A stretch of 64,000 bases of DNA from positions 2,666,001-2,730,000 of the forward strand of contig NZ_AP019632.1 of the NCBI RefSeq assembly GCF_007035645.1. The letters are read 5' to 3'. How positions within the stretch are numbered: position 1 is the first letter of the stretch; every line of letters starts with the position of its first letter. The notes under the pieces are model-generated. The model saw only the letters and a list, made by a program, of their open reading frames with translations. It was not told the origin of the DNA and ran no database searches. A program made the position numbers and the translations under genes. This stretch comes from Enterobacter asburiae. Its GTDB lineage: Bacteria > Pseudomonadota > Gammaproteobacteria > Enterobacterales > Enterobacteriaceae. This document shows positions 20,997-30,527 of the stretch, piece by piece.

Positions 20997-21929
20997 ATGG
21001 TTTCTATTTATACTCTGACGCTCTCCCCTTCCCTGGATTCCGCCACCCTGACGCCGCAGATTTACCCGGAAGGTAAATTGCGCTGCAGCGCCCCGGTCTT
21101 TGAGCCCGGCGGCGGCGGGATCAACGTGGCGCGCGCCATTACACACCTCGGCGGCAAAGCCACGGCAATTTTTCCCGCAGGCGGTGCTACCGGTGAATAC
21201 CTGGTCTCTCTGCTGGCCGATGAACAGGTGGCCGTTGAAACCGTTGAGGCGAAAGACTGGACGCGGCAAAACCTGCATGTCCACGTAGAATCCAGCGGCG
21301 AGCAGTACCGTTTTGTCATGCCGGGCGCGAAACTCAGCGATGACGAGTTTCGTCAGCTTGAAGAGAAAGTGCTGACAATAGAAAGCGGCGCGCTGCTGGT
21401 GGTAAGCGGCAGCCTGCCGCCCGGCGTAAGCACGGAAAAATTGACGGCGCTGATTCAGGCCGCGCAGCAGCGCGGTATCCGCTGCATAGTCGACAGCAGC
21501 GGCGAGGCCCTGCAGGCGGCTCTGGTGCCGGGCAATCTGGAGCTGGTCAAACCCAACCAGAAAGAGTTAAGCGCGCTGGTCAACCGCGAACTGACGCAGC
21601 CTGATGATGTGCGCACCGCCGCGCAGGAGCTGGTGCGAAGCGGTAAAGCGCGGCGCGTAGTCGTCTCCCTTGGCCCTCAGGGGGCGCTGGCAGTCGATGA
21701 ATCGTCGTCCGTTCAGGTTGTCCCACCGCCGATGAAGAGCCAGAGCACGGTTGGCGCTGGCGATAGCATGGTGGGTGCGATGACGCTAAAACTGGCGCAG
21801 GGCGCCTCTCTGCTCGAAATGACACGCTACGGCGTGGCGGCGGGTAGCGCCGCCACCATCAACCAGGGCACGCGTCTCTGTTCGCTTGCCGATACGCAAA
21901 AAATCGTCGATTACCTGTCCCGAAATTAA
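20997..21929 (+). CDS. pfkB: 6-phosphofructokinase II
   Basis: Minor phosphofructokinase of the PfkB/ribokinase family; phosphorylates fructose 6-phosphate with ATP in glycolysis. The 310 residues show the N-terminal signature EPGGGGINVARAI and the C-terminal GAGDSMVGA, whose aspartate is the catalytic base. AAGGAGG ends 5 bases before ATG 20997, while the in-frame ATG at 20994 is too close, so 20997 is preferred. A hairpin at 21936-21961 follows. Confidence 0.97.
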   Translation: MVSIYTLTLSPSLDSATLTPQIYPEGKLRCSAPVFEPGGGGINVARAITHLGGKATAIFPAGGATGEYLVSLLADEQVAVETVEAKDWTRQNLHVHVESSGEQYRFVMPGAKLSDDEFRQLEEKVLTIESGALLVVSGSLPPGVSTEKLTALIQAAQQRGIRCIVDSSGEALQAALVPGNLELVKPNQKELSALVNRELTQPDDVRTAAQELVRSGKARRVVVSLGPQGALAVDESSSVQVVPPPMKSQSTVGAGDSMVGAMTLKLAQGASLLEMTRYGVAAGSAATINQGTRLCSLADTQKIVDYLSRN

Positions 21930-22035
21930 CGCCTGTTCCCCTTCGTCGTTACGGAGGGGAATGTCGTCTCTGAGTCGCCAAACGCAAACTATCGACTATG
22001 CTAAGAAAACTTCCATGATAACAATGAGGTGAATT

Positions 22036-22326
22036 ATGAGCAGTGGTGACATCACACGCCACGTCGTGACCATCAACCTTCATGAAGCATCGCTAACCGA
22101 GCTGAATGAGCTCAACAATGCTTTCACCCGGGCTAATTTTCTCCTCACGCTGACGGATGACGAGGGCAACATTCATGATTTAGGCACCCTGACATTTGGT
22201 CTGATCGGCGCCCTGAGTCAGGAAGAGGTTCATGCGCTGGCCGCCAGTCTGGTGGAGAGCGTGACCGACAAGCCTGCCGAAATTGACGTGGATACCTGGG
22301 AAAGCTGGCGAAAAAAAGAACAATAA
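22036..22326 (+). CDS. ydiZ: Uncharacterised protein YdiZ
   Basis: A 96-residue soluble protein of unknown function, the counterpart of E. coli YdiZ, found in the same place after pfkB. It is acidic with a short beta-rich N-terminus (HVVTINLHEASLTELNELNN) and a C-terminal helical part ending in WESWRKKEQ. No signal peptide, membrane segment or metal motif is seen. GAGGTG precedes the ATG. An AT-rich 100-base gap separates it from yniA. Confidence 0.92.
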   Translation: MSSGDITRHVVTINLHEASLTELNELNNAFTRANFLLTLTDDEGNIHDLGTLTFGLIGALSQEEVHALAASLVESVTDKPAEIDVDTWESWRKKEQ

Positions 22327-22431
22327 GTGCGCAGTATGAATTTAAACCGCTCAGGTGTGCGTTAGTTCGTATTTTTTTACCGCAGTTATGCGCTAACTTT
22401 ATGATCTGGCAGACAACATGGGAGAGACAAC

Positions 22432-23292
22432 ATGTGGCAGGCTATCAGTCATCTTTTACGTGAGCAGCTGGGTGAAGGTGAAATTGAACTGCGTAACGAA
22501 CTGCCAGGCGGTGAGATCCACGCCGCGTGGCATTTACGCTACGCTGGGCGCGATCTCTTCGTTAAATGCGATGAGCGAGAGCTGCTTCCAATATTTACCG
22601 CCGAAGCCGACCAGCTGGAGCTGTTGTCCCGCAGTAAAACGGTCACGGTCCCGCAGGTTCTGGCCGTGGGGAGCGACCGCGACTACAGCTTCCTGGTGAT
22701 GGAATATCTCCCCGCCCGCCCGCTGGATGCCCATAATGCGTTCATCCTTGGCCAACAGTTGGCGCGCCTGCATCAATGGAGCGACCAGCCGCAGTTTGGT
22801 CTCGACTTTGACAACGATCTCTCCACCACGCCACAGCCCAATGCCTGGCAGCGTCGCTGGTCGACATTTTTTGCCGAGCAGCGCATTGGCTGGCAGCTAG
22901 AGCTAGCCGCCGAGAAAGGGCTGGAATTTGGCAATATCGACGCCATCGTCGAGCACGTTCAACAGCGTCTGGCATCCCACCAGCCTCAGGCGTCTATGCT
23001 TCACGGCGATTTGTGGTCCAATAACTGCGCGCTGGGTCCCAACGGCCCGTACATCTTTGACCCGGCCTGCTACTGGGGTGACAGAGAGTGCGATCTTGCC
23101 ATGCTGCCGCTTCATCCTGAGCAGCCGCCGCAAATATACGACGGATACCAGTCTGTTTCCCCCCTCCCGCCCGGTTTCCTCGACCGCCAGCCGGTGTATC
23201 AGCTTTATACGCTGATGAACCGTGCCATTCTTTTTGGCGGAGAACACCTTGTTAACGCGCAGCGGGCACTCGAGCGTATGCTTGCCGCCTGA
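22432..23292 (+). CDS. yniA: Fructosamine kinase family protein YniA
   Basis: A 286-residue protein of the fructosamine-3-kinase/aminoglycoside phosphotransferase fold, proposed to phosphorylate ribulosamines or fructosamines and so assist deglycation. The catalytic loop LHGDLWSNN and the metal-binding DPACYWGDRE are intact, and the N-lobe has FVKCDERE for ATP binding. Same locus in E. coli. A bidirectional terminator follows, and yniB lies convergently beyond it. Confidence 0.94.
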   Translation: MWQAISHLLREQLGEGEIELRNELPGGEIHAAWHLRYAGRDLFVKCDERELLPIFTAEADQLELLSRSKTVTVPQVLAVGSDRDYSFLVMEYLPARPLDAHNAFILGQQLARLHQWSDQPQFGLDFDNDLSTTPQPNAWQRRWSTFFAEQRIGWQLELAAEKGLEFGNIDAIVEHVQQRLASHQPQASMLHGDLWSNNCALGPNGPYIFDPACYWGDRECDLAMLPLHPEQPPQIYDGYQSVSPLPPGFLDRQPVYQLYTLMNRAILFGGEHLVNAQRALERMLAA

Positions 23293-23295
23293 GAA

Positions 23296-23327
23296 GATAA
23301 CGGGTGGCCTTGCCGCCACCCTTATCG
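23296..23327. terminator. Hairpin between convergent yniA and yniB
   Basis: GATAACGGGTGGC and GCCACCCTTATC form a long stem with a short loop, filling the 36-base gap between two convergent genes; probably a shared terminator although T-runs are short. Confidence 0.6.
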
Positions 23328-23328
23328 C

Positions 23329-23865
23329 TTACAGAAAACCGAGCAGTGAGAAGAAGAAGTATCCCGCCACAATGATAATCACGGGAAGGATATAGAGCGG
23401 GAAAATTTGCAGGAAAATGGTGTGACGCGGCACAACAATGCGGGATTCAATCTGCTCCCGACTCATTCCTTCCGGGCCTTTGGCCTGCTCCAGAATCAAC
23501 TGATCCTCAACGCCTTCGCGTAAAAAGCGCGTCTGGCGACTCATTCTCGCGCCAGAGGCCTGTAATGCCAGCGCGACAAAGATCAGGGCATATATCACCC
23601 AAAAGCCGATATTCAGCTGTTGATGAAAATCCGGGGTGGGTGAGTTAAACCAGAAGACATTCAAAAATGGCGTATTAAAACGCATCATCTCAATCATGAC
23701 ATGAGCGAAATCAAGCATTACCGCATTGATACCCGGCTGTTTTTCGCTGTGGTCGTACATAAATTTGAGTACAGAAATCAGCGTAGAAATGACGGCAGGA
23801 ATAAAAATCACCCAGCCAGCAATACGTTTTAAGACCGCAATGCGTCCAGCTTGTTGATACGTCAT
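23329..23865 (-). CDS. yniB: Inner membrane protein YniB
   Basis: A 178-residue membrane protein with about four hydrophobic segments (near residues 15-32, 75-100 region, 115-ish flank and 150-175), matching E. coli YniB, whose function is unknown. The central part has a polar loop with SRQTRFLREGVEDQLILEQ. It is divergent from hxpB, sharing a 148-base promoter region. No SD-start conflict was found; ATG is at 23865. Confidence 0.9.
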   Translation of the reverse strand: MTYQQAGRIAVLKRIAGWVIFIPAVISTLISVLKFMYDHSEKQPGINAVMLDFAHVMIEMMRFNTPFLNVFWFNSPTPDFHQQLNIGFWVIYALIFVALALQASGARMSRQTRFLREGVEDQLILEQAKGPEGMSREQIESRIVVPRHTIFLQIFPLYILPVIIIVAGYFFFSLLGFL

Positions 23866-24013
23866 CAGTTCCTCTTCATAAAGACGCGTTATTTGTGCCT
23901 AAGTCTACCTGCTGGTCATCAATTTCGCCCGCTCTTTAAAAGCAATATGCTAAATTGCAGAGTGTGCTTAGCACGTATCGTCTGTCGAACACCCTGGATA
24001 AGGAGACGTTGTG

Positions 24014-24685
24014 ATGTCGACACCGCGCCAAATTCTTGCCGCAATTTTTGACATGGATGGATTACTGATCGATTCCGAACCGCTGTGGGATCGCGCCGAA
24101 CTGGACGTTATGGCCAGCCTGGGCGTGGATATCAGCCGCCGTAATGAACTTCCCGATACGCTGGGCCTGCGCATCGATATGGTGGTTGACCTGTGGTTTG
24201 CCCAACAGCCTTGGGTAGGTCCCAATCGCGATGAGGTGACCGCACGCATTATCAGCCGCGCCATTTCTCTGGTGGAAGAGAACAGGCCGCTGCTGCCCGG
24301 CGTACGTGAGGCCGTCGCGCTGTGTAAAGCCCAGGGGCTGAAGGTCGGACTGGCCTCGGCTTCACCGCTGCATATGCTGGAAAAAGTGCTCACGATGTTT
24401 GAACTGCGCGACAGTTTCGACGCGCTGGCGTCCGCTGAAAAATTGCCTTACAGCAAGCCGCACCCGCAGGTCTATCTGGACTGTGCCGCAAAGCTGGGCC
24501 TGGATCCCCTCAACTGCGTTGCGCTGGAAGATTCCGTTAACGGTATGGTGGCGTCGAAGGCTGCAAGGATGCGCTCCATTGTGGTGCCCGCTGAAGAAGG
24601 CCGTCACGACCCCCGGTTTGCCCTCGCCGACGTTAAGCTTAACTCGCTGGCAGAACTCACGGTGCATCATCTGCAGGGCAGTTAA
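24014..24685 (+). CDS. hxpB: HAD-family sugar phosphatase HxpB (YniC)
   Basis: A 223-residue haloacid dehalogenase-superfamily phosphatase; E. coli HxpB dephosphorylates 2-deoxyglucose 6-phosphate and hexitol phosphates. Motif I DMDGLLIDSEP gives the nucleophile Asp and acid/base Asp, motif II is SAS, and motifs III/IV are KPHPQ and ALEDSVNG. The ATG at 24014 has AGGAGA seven bases upstream; a GTG just before it is less likely. Confidence 0.96.
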   Translation: MSTPRQILAAIFDMDGLLIDSEPLWDRAELDVMASLGVDISRRNELPDTLGLRIDMVVDLWFAQQPWVGPNRDEVTARIISRAISLVEENRPLLPGVREAVALCKAQGLKVGLASASPLHMLEKVLTMFELRDSFDALASAEKLPYSKPHPQVYLDCAAKLGLDPLNCVALEDSVNGMVASKAARMRSIVVPAEEGRHDPRFALADVKLNSLAELTVHHLQGS

Positions 24686-24754
24686 CGCCCTTCTCCGGTT
24701 TGTGACAAACAGTTACACCGTCACCTCTTCCGCCTACTGTATAAAAACCCTATA

Positions 24755-24770
24755 CTGTATGAATTGACAG
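24755..24770. promoter_or_regulatory. LexA box of ydjM
   Basis: CTGTATGAATTGACAG fits the LexA consensus CTGT-N8-ACAG exactly and lies 17 bases before the ydjM start codon. A second CTGT with an AT-rich follow-on at 24737 lacks the right half, and may correspond to the weaker second box known in E. coli. Confidence 0.88.
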
Positions 24771-24786
24771 TTTTGTGGGTTTTATC

Positions 24787-25377
24787 ATGACGGCGGAAGG
24801 CCACCTGCTTTTTTCTATTGCGTGCGCAGTATTTGCCAAAAACGCTGAACTCACCCCCGTGCTGGCACAGGGGGACTGGTGGCATATTGTCCCTTCCGCC
24901 GTATTGACCTGTCTGCTGCCCGACATTGACCACCCCAAGTCCTTCCTCGGACAACGCCTGAAGTGGGTGTCGAAACCCATCGCCCGCGCGTTCGGCCATC
25001 GGGGGTTTACGCACAGCTTGCTGGCCGTGTTTGGCCTGCTGACGCTTTTCTATTTGAAGGTGCCCGAAAGCTGGATAGTCCCCGCCGATGCCATCCAGGG
25101 GATGGTGCTGGGCTATTTAAGCCATATTCTCGCCGATATGCTGACGCCTGCGGGCGTGCCGCTGCTGTGGCCCTGCCGCTGGCGTTTCCGTTTTCCCATC
25201 CTCGCACCGCAGAAAGGAAACCAGCTTGAGCGCGTATTGTGCATGGCGCTGTTTGCTTACGCCGTCTGGATGCCGCAAACCTTGCCCGAAAACAGTGCAG
25301 TTCGCTGGTCATCCCAGATGATTAATTCGCTGCAATTTCAGTTTAATCGCTTTATTCATCACCAGATTGAACAGTAA
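24787..25377 (+). CDS. ydjM: SOS-inducible inner membrane protein YdjM
   Basis: A 196-residue membrane protein of the YbcI/YdjM family (DUF457, predicted membrane-bound metal-dependent hydrolase). Conserved histidine/aspartate groups PDIDHP, HRGFTHS and SHILADMLTPAG could bind metal. In E. coli the gene is repressed by LexA, and a clear LexA box precedes it here. The ATG at 24787 (MTAEGH) matches E. coli; an upstream in-frame ATG at 24775 lies closer to the box. Role in the DNA damage response is unknown. Confidence 0.94.
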   Translation: MTAEGHLLFSIACAVFAKNAELTPVLAQGDWWHIVPSAVLTCLLPDIDHPKSFLGQRLKWVSKPIARAFGHRGFTHSLLAVFGLLTLFYLKVPESWIVPADAIQGMVLGYLSHILADMLTPAGVPLLWPCRWRFRFPILAPQKGNQLERVLCMALFAYAVWMPQTLPENSAVRWSSQMINSLQFQFNRFIHHQIEQ

Positions 25378-25504
25378 ACCGACAAAATTATCCCATTTGT
25401 CATAAACCATTCCATTTGGATATAAGCGCTACATCACACTTCTGCTAACCTTCCGCCAACAGGATCGGTAAAAACCGACCCAATAATAAATCAGGAGAAC
25501 GGGG

Positions 25505-26896
25505 ATGAATTTTCCACTCATCGCGAACGTCGTTGTGTTCGCTGTATTGCTATTGCTTCTCGCGCAGGCGCGCCACAAACAGTGGAGCCTGGCGAAAAAA
25601 GTGCTGGTTGGTCTGGCCATGGGTGTCGTATTTGGTCTGGCATTACAGGCAATTTATGGCTCCGATAATCCAGTTCTGAAAGATTCTATTCAGTGGTTCA
25701 ACATCGTCGGTAACGGCTATGTCCAGCTGCTGCAGATGATCGTTATGCCGCTGGTGTTCGCCTCTATTCTGAGCGCCGTGGCCCGCCTGCATAACGCCAC
25801 GCAGCTGGGAAAAATCAGCTTCCTGACCATTGGTACGCTGCTGTTCACTACGCTGATTGCCGCGCTGGTGGGTGTGCTGGTCACCAACCTGTTTGGCCTG
25901 ACCGCAGAAGGTCTGGTTCAGGGTACCGCTGAAACGGCGCGTCTTACCGCGATTCAAACCAACTATGTTGGTAAAGTGGCTGACCTGACCGTGCCGCAGA
26001 TGGTGCTCTCCTTCATTCCGAAGAACCCGTTTGCTGACCTGACCGGTGCGAGCCCAACCTCGATCATCAGCGTGGTTATTTTCGCCGCGTTCCTGGGCGT
26101 AGCGGCGCTGAAGCTGCTGAAAGACGACGCGCCTAAAGGCGAACGCGTGCTGACCGCGATTGACACCCTGCAAAGCTGGGTGATGAAGCTGGTGCGTCTG
26201 GTGATGCAGCTGACGCCTTACGGCGTGCTGGCGCTGATGACCAAAGTGGTTGCCGGCTCTAACCTGCAGGACATCATCAAGCTGGGCAGCTTCGTTGTCG
26301 CCTCCTATCTGGGCCTGGGCATTATGTTCGTGGTGCACGGCATCCTGCTGGGCGTAAACGGCGTCAGCCCGCTGAAATACTTCCGTAAAGTCTGGCCGGT
26401 ACTGACCTTTGCCTTCACCAGCCGTTCCAGCGCCGCGTCTATTCCGCTGAACGTTGAAGCGCAAACCCGCCGTCTGGGCGTGCCTGAATCCATCGCCAGC
26501 TTCTCTGCCTCCTTTGGTGCCACCATTGGTCAGAACGGCTGTGCGGGTCTGTATCCGGCGATGCTGGCCGTGATGGTCGCCCCTACCGTTGGGATTAACC
26601 CGCTGGATCCGGTCTGGATCGCCACGCTGGTCGGGATTGTTACCGTAAGCTCCGCAGGCGTTGCGGGCGTTGGCGGTGGCGCAACCTTCGCCGCGCTGAT
26701 TGTGCTGCCCGCGCTGGGCCTGCCCGTGACGCTGGTCGCGCTGCTGATCTCCGTTGAGCCGCTGATCGACATGGGCCGTACCGCGCTGAACGTAAGCGGC
26801 TCCATGACCGCCGGTACGCTGACCAGCCAGTGGCTGAAGCAGACCGACAAAGCGATTCTGGAAAGTGAAGACGACGCCGAGCTGGCGCACCGTTAA
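25505..26896 (+). CDS. tcyP: L-cystine sodium/proton symporter TcyP (YdjN)
   Basis: A 463-residue inner-membrane symporter of the dicarboxylate/amino acid:cation symporter (DAACS, glutamate transporter) fold; E. coli YdjN takes up L-cystine under sulfur limitation and is CysB-controlled. The serine-rich re-entrant loop ([12 protein letters not shown]) and the C-terminal hairpin/NMDG-like region ([12 protein letters not shown]) are present. Strong SD (AGGAGA) before the ATG. A bidirectional terminator separates it from cedA. Confidence 0.96.
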   Translation: MNFPLIANVVVFAVLLLLLAQARHKQWSLAKKVLVGLAMGVVFGLALQAIYGSDNPVLKDSIQWFNIVGNGYVQLLQMIVMPLVFASILSAVARLHNATQLGKISFLTIGTLLFTTLIAALVGVLVTNLFGLTAEGLVQGTAETARLTAIQTNYVGKVADLTVPQMVLSFIPKNPFADLTGASPTSIISVVIFAAFLGVAALKLLKDDAPKGERVLTAIDTLQSWVMKLVRLVMQLTPYGVLALMTKVVAGSNLQDIIKLGSFVVASYLGLGIMFVVHGILLGVNGVSPLKYFRKVWPVLTFAFTSRSSAASIPLNVEAQTRRLGVPESIASFSASFGATIGQNGCAGLYPAMLAVMVAPTVGINPLDPVWIATLVGIVTVSSAGVAGVGGGATFAALIVLPALGLPVTLVALLISVEPLIDMGRTALNVSGSMTAGTLTSQWLKQTDKAILESEDDAELAHR

Positions 26897-26910
26897 ACTC
26901 GGTAGAAATA

Positions 26911-26937
26911 AAAAAACCGCCTGATGGCGGTTTTTTT
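26911..26937. terminator. Bidirectional terminator tcyP/cedA
   Basis: AAAAAACCGCC-TGAT-GGCGGTTTTTT: a compact GC stem with T runs on both strands between convergent genes. Confidence 0.92.
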
Positions 26938-26944
26938 ATGGCTG

Positions 26945-27184
26945 TTATTCTTCAACCTCTTCATCCTGGCGGATCTGCATCGCCCACCGCTGCGCTGACT
27001 CCGGCACCGTAAACGTGGGCGAGCGGCGGAAATGTTCGCCGATCAGCACGAAGGCCACGTATTTCCCCCGAAGCTGCCAGACATCGCGAAAACCCTCCAC
27101 TTTCAGGGCATGGTCAGGCGGCGCGGGCTCAACGCGGGGCACATAGCTAATAACCTGGCGGTTTTGTTGACGAAGAGGTTTCAT
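26945..27184 (-). CDS. cedA: Cell division activator CedA
   Basis: A 79-residue basic protein that in E. coli binds DNA and RNA polymerase and restores division in over-replicating dnaA(cos) cells. The start at 27184 (MKPLRQQNRQ) gives the normal length and sequence, ending in AMQIRQDEEVEE; longer in-frame extensions are not supported. The SD is weak (only AACCAG-like sequence). It is divergent from katE, with about 200 bases between. Confidence 0.93.
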   Translation of the reverse strand: MKPLRQQNRQVISYVPRVEPAPPDHALKVEGFRDVWQLRGKYVAFVLIGEHFRRSPTFTVPESAQRWAMQIRQDEEVEE

Positions 27185-27340
27185 AAGCGACTGGTTCACT
27201 AAAGCAAATTCTTGAAGCAGGAAAATTCTATGATAGCCGATCCTGCTGCCTTCCGTCGCGCCCCGAGTGGGTGAGAAGGCTCCTTTCGTCAATGACGGCA
27301 TGTGAAAACTCTTAGTTCGCGAGCCATCTCGCGACATTGT

Positions 27341-27351
27341 TCTATCCTTAA
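27341..27351 (+). promoter_or_regulatory. Candidate sigma-S -10 element of katE
   Basis: TCTATCCTTAA differs by one base from the sigma-S extended -10 consensus TCTATACTTAA. It lies 37 bases before the katE start, in keeping with the strong RpoS dependence of katE in E. coli. Confidence 0.6.
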
Positions 27352-27387
27352 TAGGGTTTTTAGCAATGGATAAAGGAGAAGCGTGCA

Positions 27388-29637
27388 ATGTCGAACAAAG
27401 ATAAAACACATCAATCACCGATTCATGGCACTGAGGAATCTCAACCGGGTATGGACTCTCTCGCCCCTGCTGACGGCTCTCATCGCCCCTCCCCTGGCCC
27501 CTCTGCACCGGGCGAACAGCCTACCGCACCGGGAAGCATGAAATCGCCGGAGACGGGAAACGAGAAGCTGAAATCGCTTGAGCCGCACCGCAAAGGCGGC
27601 GAAGGTTTTGCGCTGACCACCAATCAGGGCGTGCGCATTGCTGACGATCAGAACTCCCTTCGCGCAGGCGCGCGCGGGCCAACCCTGCTGGAAGATTTTA
27701 TCCTGCGGGAAAAAATCACCCATTTCGACCACGAGCGGATACCGGAACGCATCGTCCACGCGCGCGGTTCCGCTGCGCACGGCTACTTCCAGCCCTATAA
27801 GAGCCTGAAAGCGATCACCAAAGCGGATTTCCTCTCCGATCCGGACAAAATCACTCCGGTATTTGTGCGCTTCTCCACCGTACAGGGCGGCGCGGGTTCG
27901 GCAGATACCGTCCGGGATATCCGCGGCTTTGCCACCAAGTTTTATACCGAAGAGGGTATTTTCGATCTGGTGGGCAATAACACCCCGGTGTTCTTCATTC
28001 AGGATGCGCATAAATTTCCTGACTTTGTCCATGCGGTAAAACCGGAGCCCCACTGGGCCATACCGCAGGGACAAAGCGCGCACGACACCTTCTGGGACTA
28101 TGTCTCCCTGCAGCCTGAAACCTTACACAACGTGATGTGGGCGATGTCAGACCGCGGCATTCCGCGCAGCTATCGCACCATGGAAGGCTTTGGCATCCAT
28201 ACCTTCCGTCTGATCAACGCCGAGGGTAAAGCCACGTTCGTCCGTTTCCACTGGAAGCCGGTGGCGGGTAAAGCCTCCCTGGTGTGGGATGAGGCGCAGA
28301 AGCTGACCGGTCGCGATCCGGATTTCCATCGCCGCGAGCTGTGGGAGTCCATTGAAGCGGGCGACTTCCCGGAGTATGAACTGGGCCTGCAGCTCATTCC
28401 GGAGGAGGACGAATTTAAGTTCGATTTCGACCTGCTTGACCCGACGAAGCTGATCCCGGAAGAGCTGGTGCCGGTTCAGCTGGTGGGTAAAATGGTGCTC
28501 AACCGCAACCCGGATAATTTCTTTGCCGAAAACGAACAGGCCGCGTTCCACCCGGGGCATATCGTGCCGGGGCTGGACTTCACCAACGATCCGCTCCTGC
28601 AGGGACGTTTGTTCTCGTATACCGATACGCAGATCAGCCGTCTGGGCGGGCCGAACTTCCACGAAATTCCGATTAACCGCCCAACCTGCCCATACCACAA
28701 TTTCCAGCGCGACGGGATGCACCGTCAGGATATTGATACCAATCCGGCGAACTATGAGCCGAACTCCATCAACGATAACTGGCCGCGCGAAACGCCTCCG
28801 GCGCCGAAACGCGGTGGATTCGAATCGTACCAGGAGCGTATCGACGGCAACAAAATTCGCGAGCGCAGCCCGTCGTTCGGCGAGTATTACGCCCATCCTC
28901 GCCTGTTCTGGAACAGCCAGACGCCGATTGAGCAACAGCACATTATCGGCGGCTTCAGCTTTGAGCTGAGCAAAGTGGTGCGTACCTACATCCGCGAGCG
29001 TGTGGTCGATCATCTGGCGCGCATTGATATTCAGCTCGCCCAGAGCGTTGCGGATAACCTGGGCATTACGCTGACCGACGAGCAGCGCAATCTTGCCCCG
29101 CCTAAAGAGGTTAACGGCGTGAAGAAAGATCCGTCGCTGAGCCTGTATGCCGTGCCGGGTGGCTCGATTAAAGGCCGCGTGGTCGCCATCCTGCTGAACG
29201 ACAAAACCCGCGCCAGCGACGTGCTGGGGATTATGCAGGCGCTGAAGACACAGGGCGTGCATGCGAAACTGCTTTATTCCCGCATGGGGGAAGTGACCGC
29301 CGATGACGGCTCCGTGCTGCCGGTGGCGGCGACCTTTGCCGGGGCGCCATCGCTGACCGTCGATGCGGTGATTGTGCCGTGCGGAGATATAGACAGCCTG
29401 CTGAGCAACGGTGACGCGGTGTATTATCTGCTGGAAGCCTACAAGCACCTGAAACCGATCGCGCTGTCCGGCGACGCGCGACGGTTTAAGGCGCACCTGA
29501 AGGTGGCCGATCAGGGTGAGGACGGCATTGTCGAGGGAGACAACGTTGACGATGCCTTTATGACGAAGCTGTTTGATTTGCTCGCCGCGCACCGCGTCTG
29601 GTCGCGCAGCAGTAAGATTGACCAGATCCCGGCGTAA
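27388..29637 (+). CDS. katE: Catalase HPII
   Basis: Large-subunit monofunctional catalase (749 residues; E. coli has 753) that disproportionates hydrogen peroxide in stationary phase and carries haem d. The distal haem histidine is His124 in [12 protein letters not shown]; the proximal tyrosine lies in the RLFWNSQ region; a C-terminal flavodoxin/DJ-1-like domain (about 600-749) is present. The Pro-rich N-terminal 50 residues ([12 protein letters not shown]) are an arm typical of HPII. A sigma-S-like promoter lies upstream; a repeat pair follows the stop. Confidence 0.97.
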   Translation: MSNKDKTHQSPIHGTEESQPGMDSLAPADGSHRPSPGPSAPGEQPTAPGSMKSPETGNEKLKSLEPHRKGGEGFALTTNQGVRIADDQNSLRAGARGPTLLEDFILREKITHFDHERIPERIVHARGSAAHGYFQPYKSLKAITKADFLSDPDKITPVFVRFSTVQGGAGSADTVRDIRGFATKFYTEEGIFDLVGNNTPVFFIQDAHKFPDFVHAVKPEPHWAIPQGQSAHDTFWDYVSLQPETLHNVMWAMSDRGIPRSYRTMEGFGIHTFRLINAEGKATFVRFHWKPVAGKASLVWDEAQKLTGRDPDFHRRELWESIEAGDFPEYELGLQLIPEEDEFKFDFDLLDPTKLIPEELVPVQLVGKMVLNRNPDNFFAENEQAAFHPGHIVPGLDFTNDPLLQGRLFSYTDTQISRLGGPNFHEIPINRPTCPYHNFQRDGMHRQDIDTNPANYEPNSINDNWPRETPPAPKRGGFESYQERIDGNKIRERSPSFGEYYAHPRLFWNSQTPIEQQHIIGGFSFELSKVVRTYIRERVVDHLARIDIQLAQSVADNLGITLTDEQRNLAPPKEVNGVKKDPSLSLYAVPGGSIKGRVVAILLNDKTRASDVLGIMQALKTQGVHAKLLYSRMGEVTADDGSVLPVAATFAGAPSLTVDAVIVPCGDIDSLLSNGDAVYYLLEAYKHLKPIALSGDARRFKAHLKVADQGEDGIVEGDNVDDAFMTKLFDLLAAHRVWSRSSKIDQIPA

Positions 29638-29642
29638 AAAAT

Positions 29643-29760
29643 ACCCTCACCCCGGCCCTCTCCCTGAAAGGGAGAGGGTGAAATGCAGACCTGTGTTCGC
29701 ATTACAGACCGCACGGCCCAGTCCCCTCTCCCTTTTGGGGAGAGGGTTAGGGTGAGGGGG
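29643..29760. repeat. Inverted pair of CCCTCTCCC palindromes (BIME-like)
   Basis: Two hairpins, CCCTCTCCCT/AGGGAGAGGG at 29656-29678 and CCCTCTCCC/GGGAGAGGG at 29724-29746, with flanks CCCTCACCCC and GGTGAGGGG in opposite orientation. The block fills the gap between the convergent katE and chbG genes. Related single copies occur at 36717, 55546 and 62969. Confidence 0.85.
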
Positions 29761-29766
29761 AATTTC

Positions 29767-30516
29767 TCACAAATCCCCGAACGTTCCCAACCGATACCCG
29801 CGCTCGGCAATCGCGTATTTCAGCGACGGCGACGTCAACACGTCCAGCTCCGCCAGGCGCGGCCAGCAGTAGGCGCTTTTCCGCACGGTGTTATCGACAA
29901 AAGCAGGATGCGCCATGACCTCCAGCGACCGTTCCCCCCGCGCGCTGGAATCATCCAGCACCTTAAGGAACAGCGCTTCGTCGATCTCGTCGCCGTAAAA
30001 TGCGCTGCTGAATCCCTCAGTGGTGGTCACGGCGCAGTCGGGCACGCCGCGAGCCTCCCGATCCACGCGCATCGCCACGCCTTTGCATTTTGCAAACTCA
30101 GCGACAATGGGGAAAATTGCCGGGATCATATGCACGTGGTGATGGCTGTCGATGTGCGTCGGCGCCTTACCAAAGGCGTCAACAAAGCGGTTGAACTGAC
30201 ACTCCAGCTCGCGGGCAACCTCTTCGAGAGGCAGAACGCCCTGTTCCGCCAGTTCCCAAATCCATTTGCCCAGCTGGCCGTCGCGCGTCAGGCCCGGCAT
30301 TGGCGAAAGCGGCATCCCGAGCGTCAGCACAAAATGCATGCCGACGCCCAGCTCCGGCACCTCGCGGCTCAGCTGCGCCGCGTGTTCAACCGCCTCACCA
30401 TTCACCAGTGCCGTGGTCGAGGTCACAACACCCCGGCGACAGGCTTCAATAATGCCGTAGTTCTGACCTTTCGAGAGGCCAAAATCATCAGCATTAACGA
30501 TCAGCAGGTTTTCCAT
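29767..30516 (-). CDS. chbG: Chito-oligosaccharide deacetylase ChbG
   Basis: A 249-residue YdjC-family deacetylase that removes one acetyl group from chitobiose 6-phosphate and chitotriose 6-phosphate; in E. coli this is needed before ChbF can cleave the sugar and before ChbR responds. Metal ligands are in NADDFGLS and DSHHHVHM. The start at 30516 ([13 protein letters not shown]) follows GAGAGGA and leaves 11 bases after the chbF stop; a further upstream in-frame start is not credible. Last gene of the chb operon. Confidence 0.96.
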   Translation of the reverse strand: MENLLIVNADDFGLSKGQNYGIIEACRRGVVTSTTALVNGEAVEHAAQLSREVPELGVGMHFVLTLGMPLSPMPGLTRDGQLGKWIWELAEQGVLPLEEVARELECQFNRFVDAFGKAPTHIDSHHHVHMIPAIFPIVAEFAKCKGVAMRVDREARGVPDCAVTTTEGFSSAFYGDEIDEALFLKVLDDSSARGERSLEVMAHPAFVDNTVRKSAYCWPRLAELDVLTSPSLKYAIAERGYRLGTFGDL

Positions 30517-30527
30517 TGTGCGTCCTC

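Noticed and set aside
25643..26890. Long open frame (415 codons) on the minus strand opposite tcyP
   Set aside because: It has R/Q/G/H-rich non-protein composition typical of the antisense of GC-rich genes, and no SD or homology; tcyP on the plus strand is clear.
28147..29592. Long open frame (481 codons) antisense to katE
   Set aside because: Shadow of katE: repetitive composition, no recognisable domain, fully inside a well-conserved gene.
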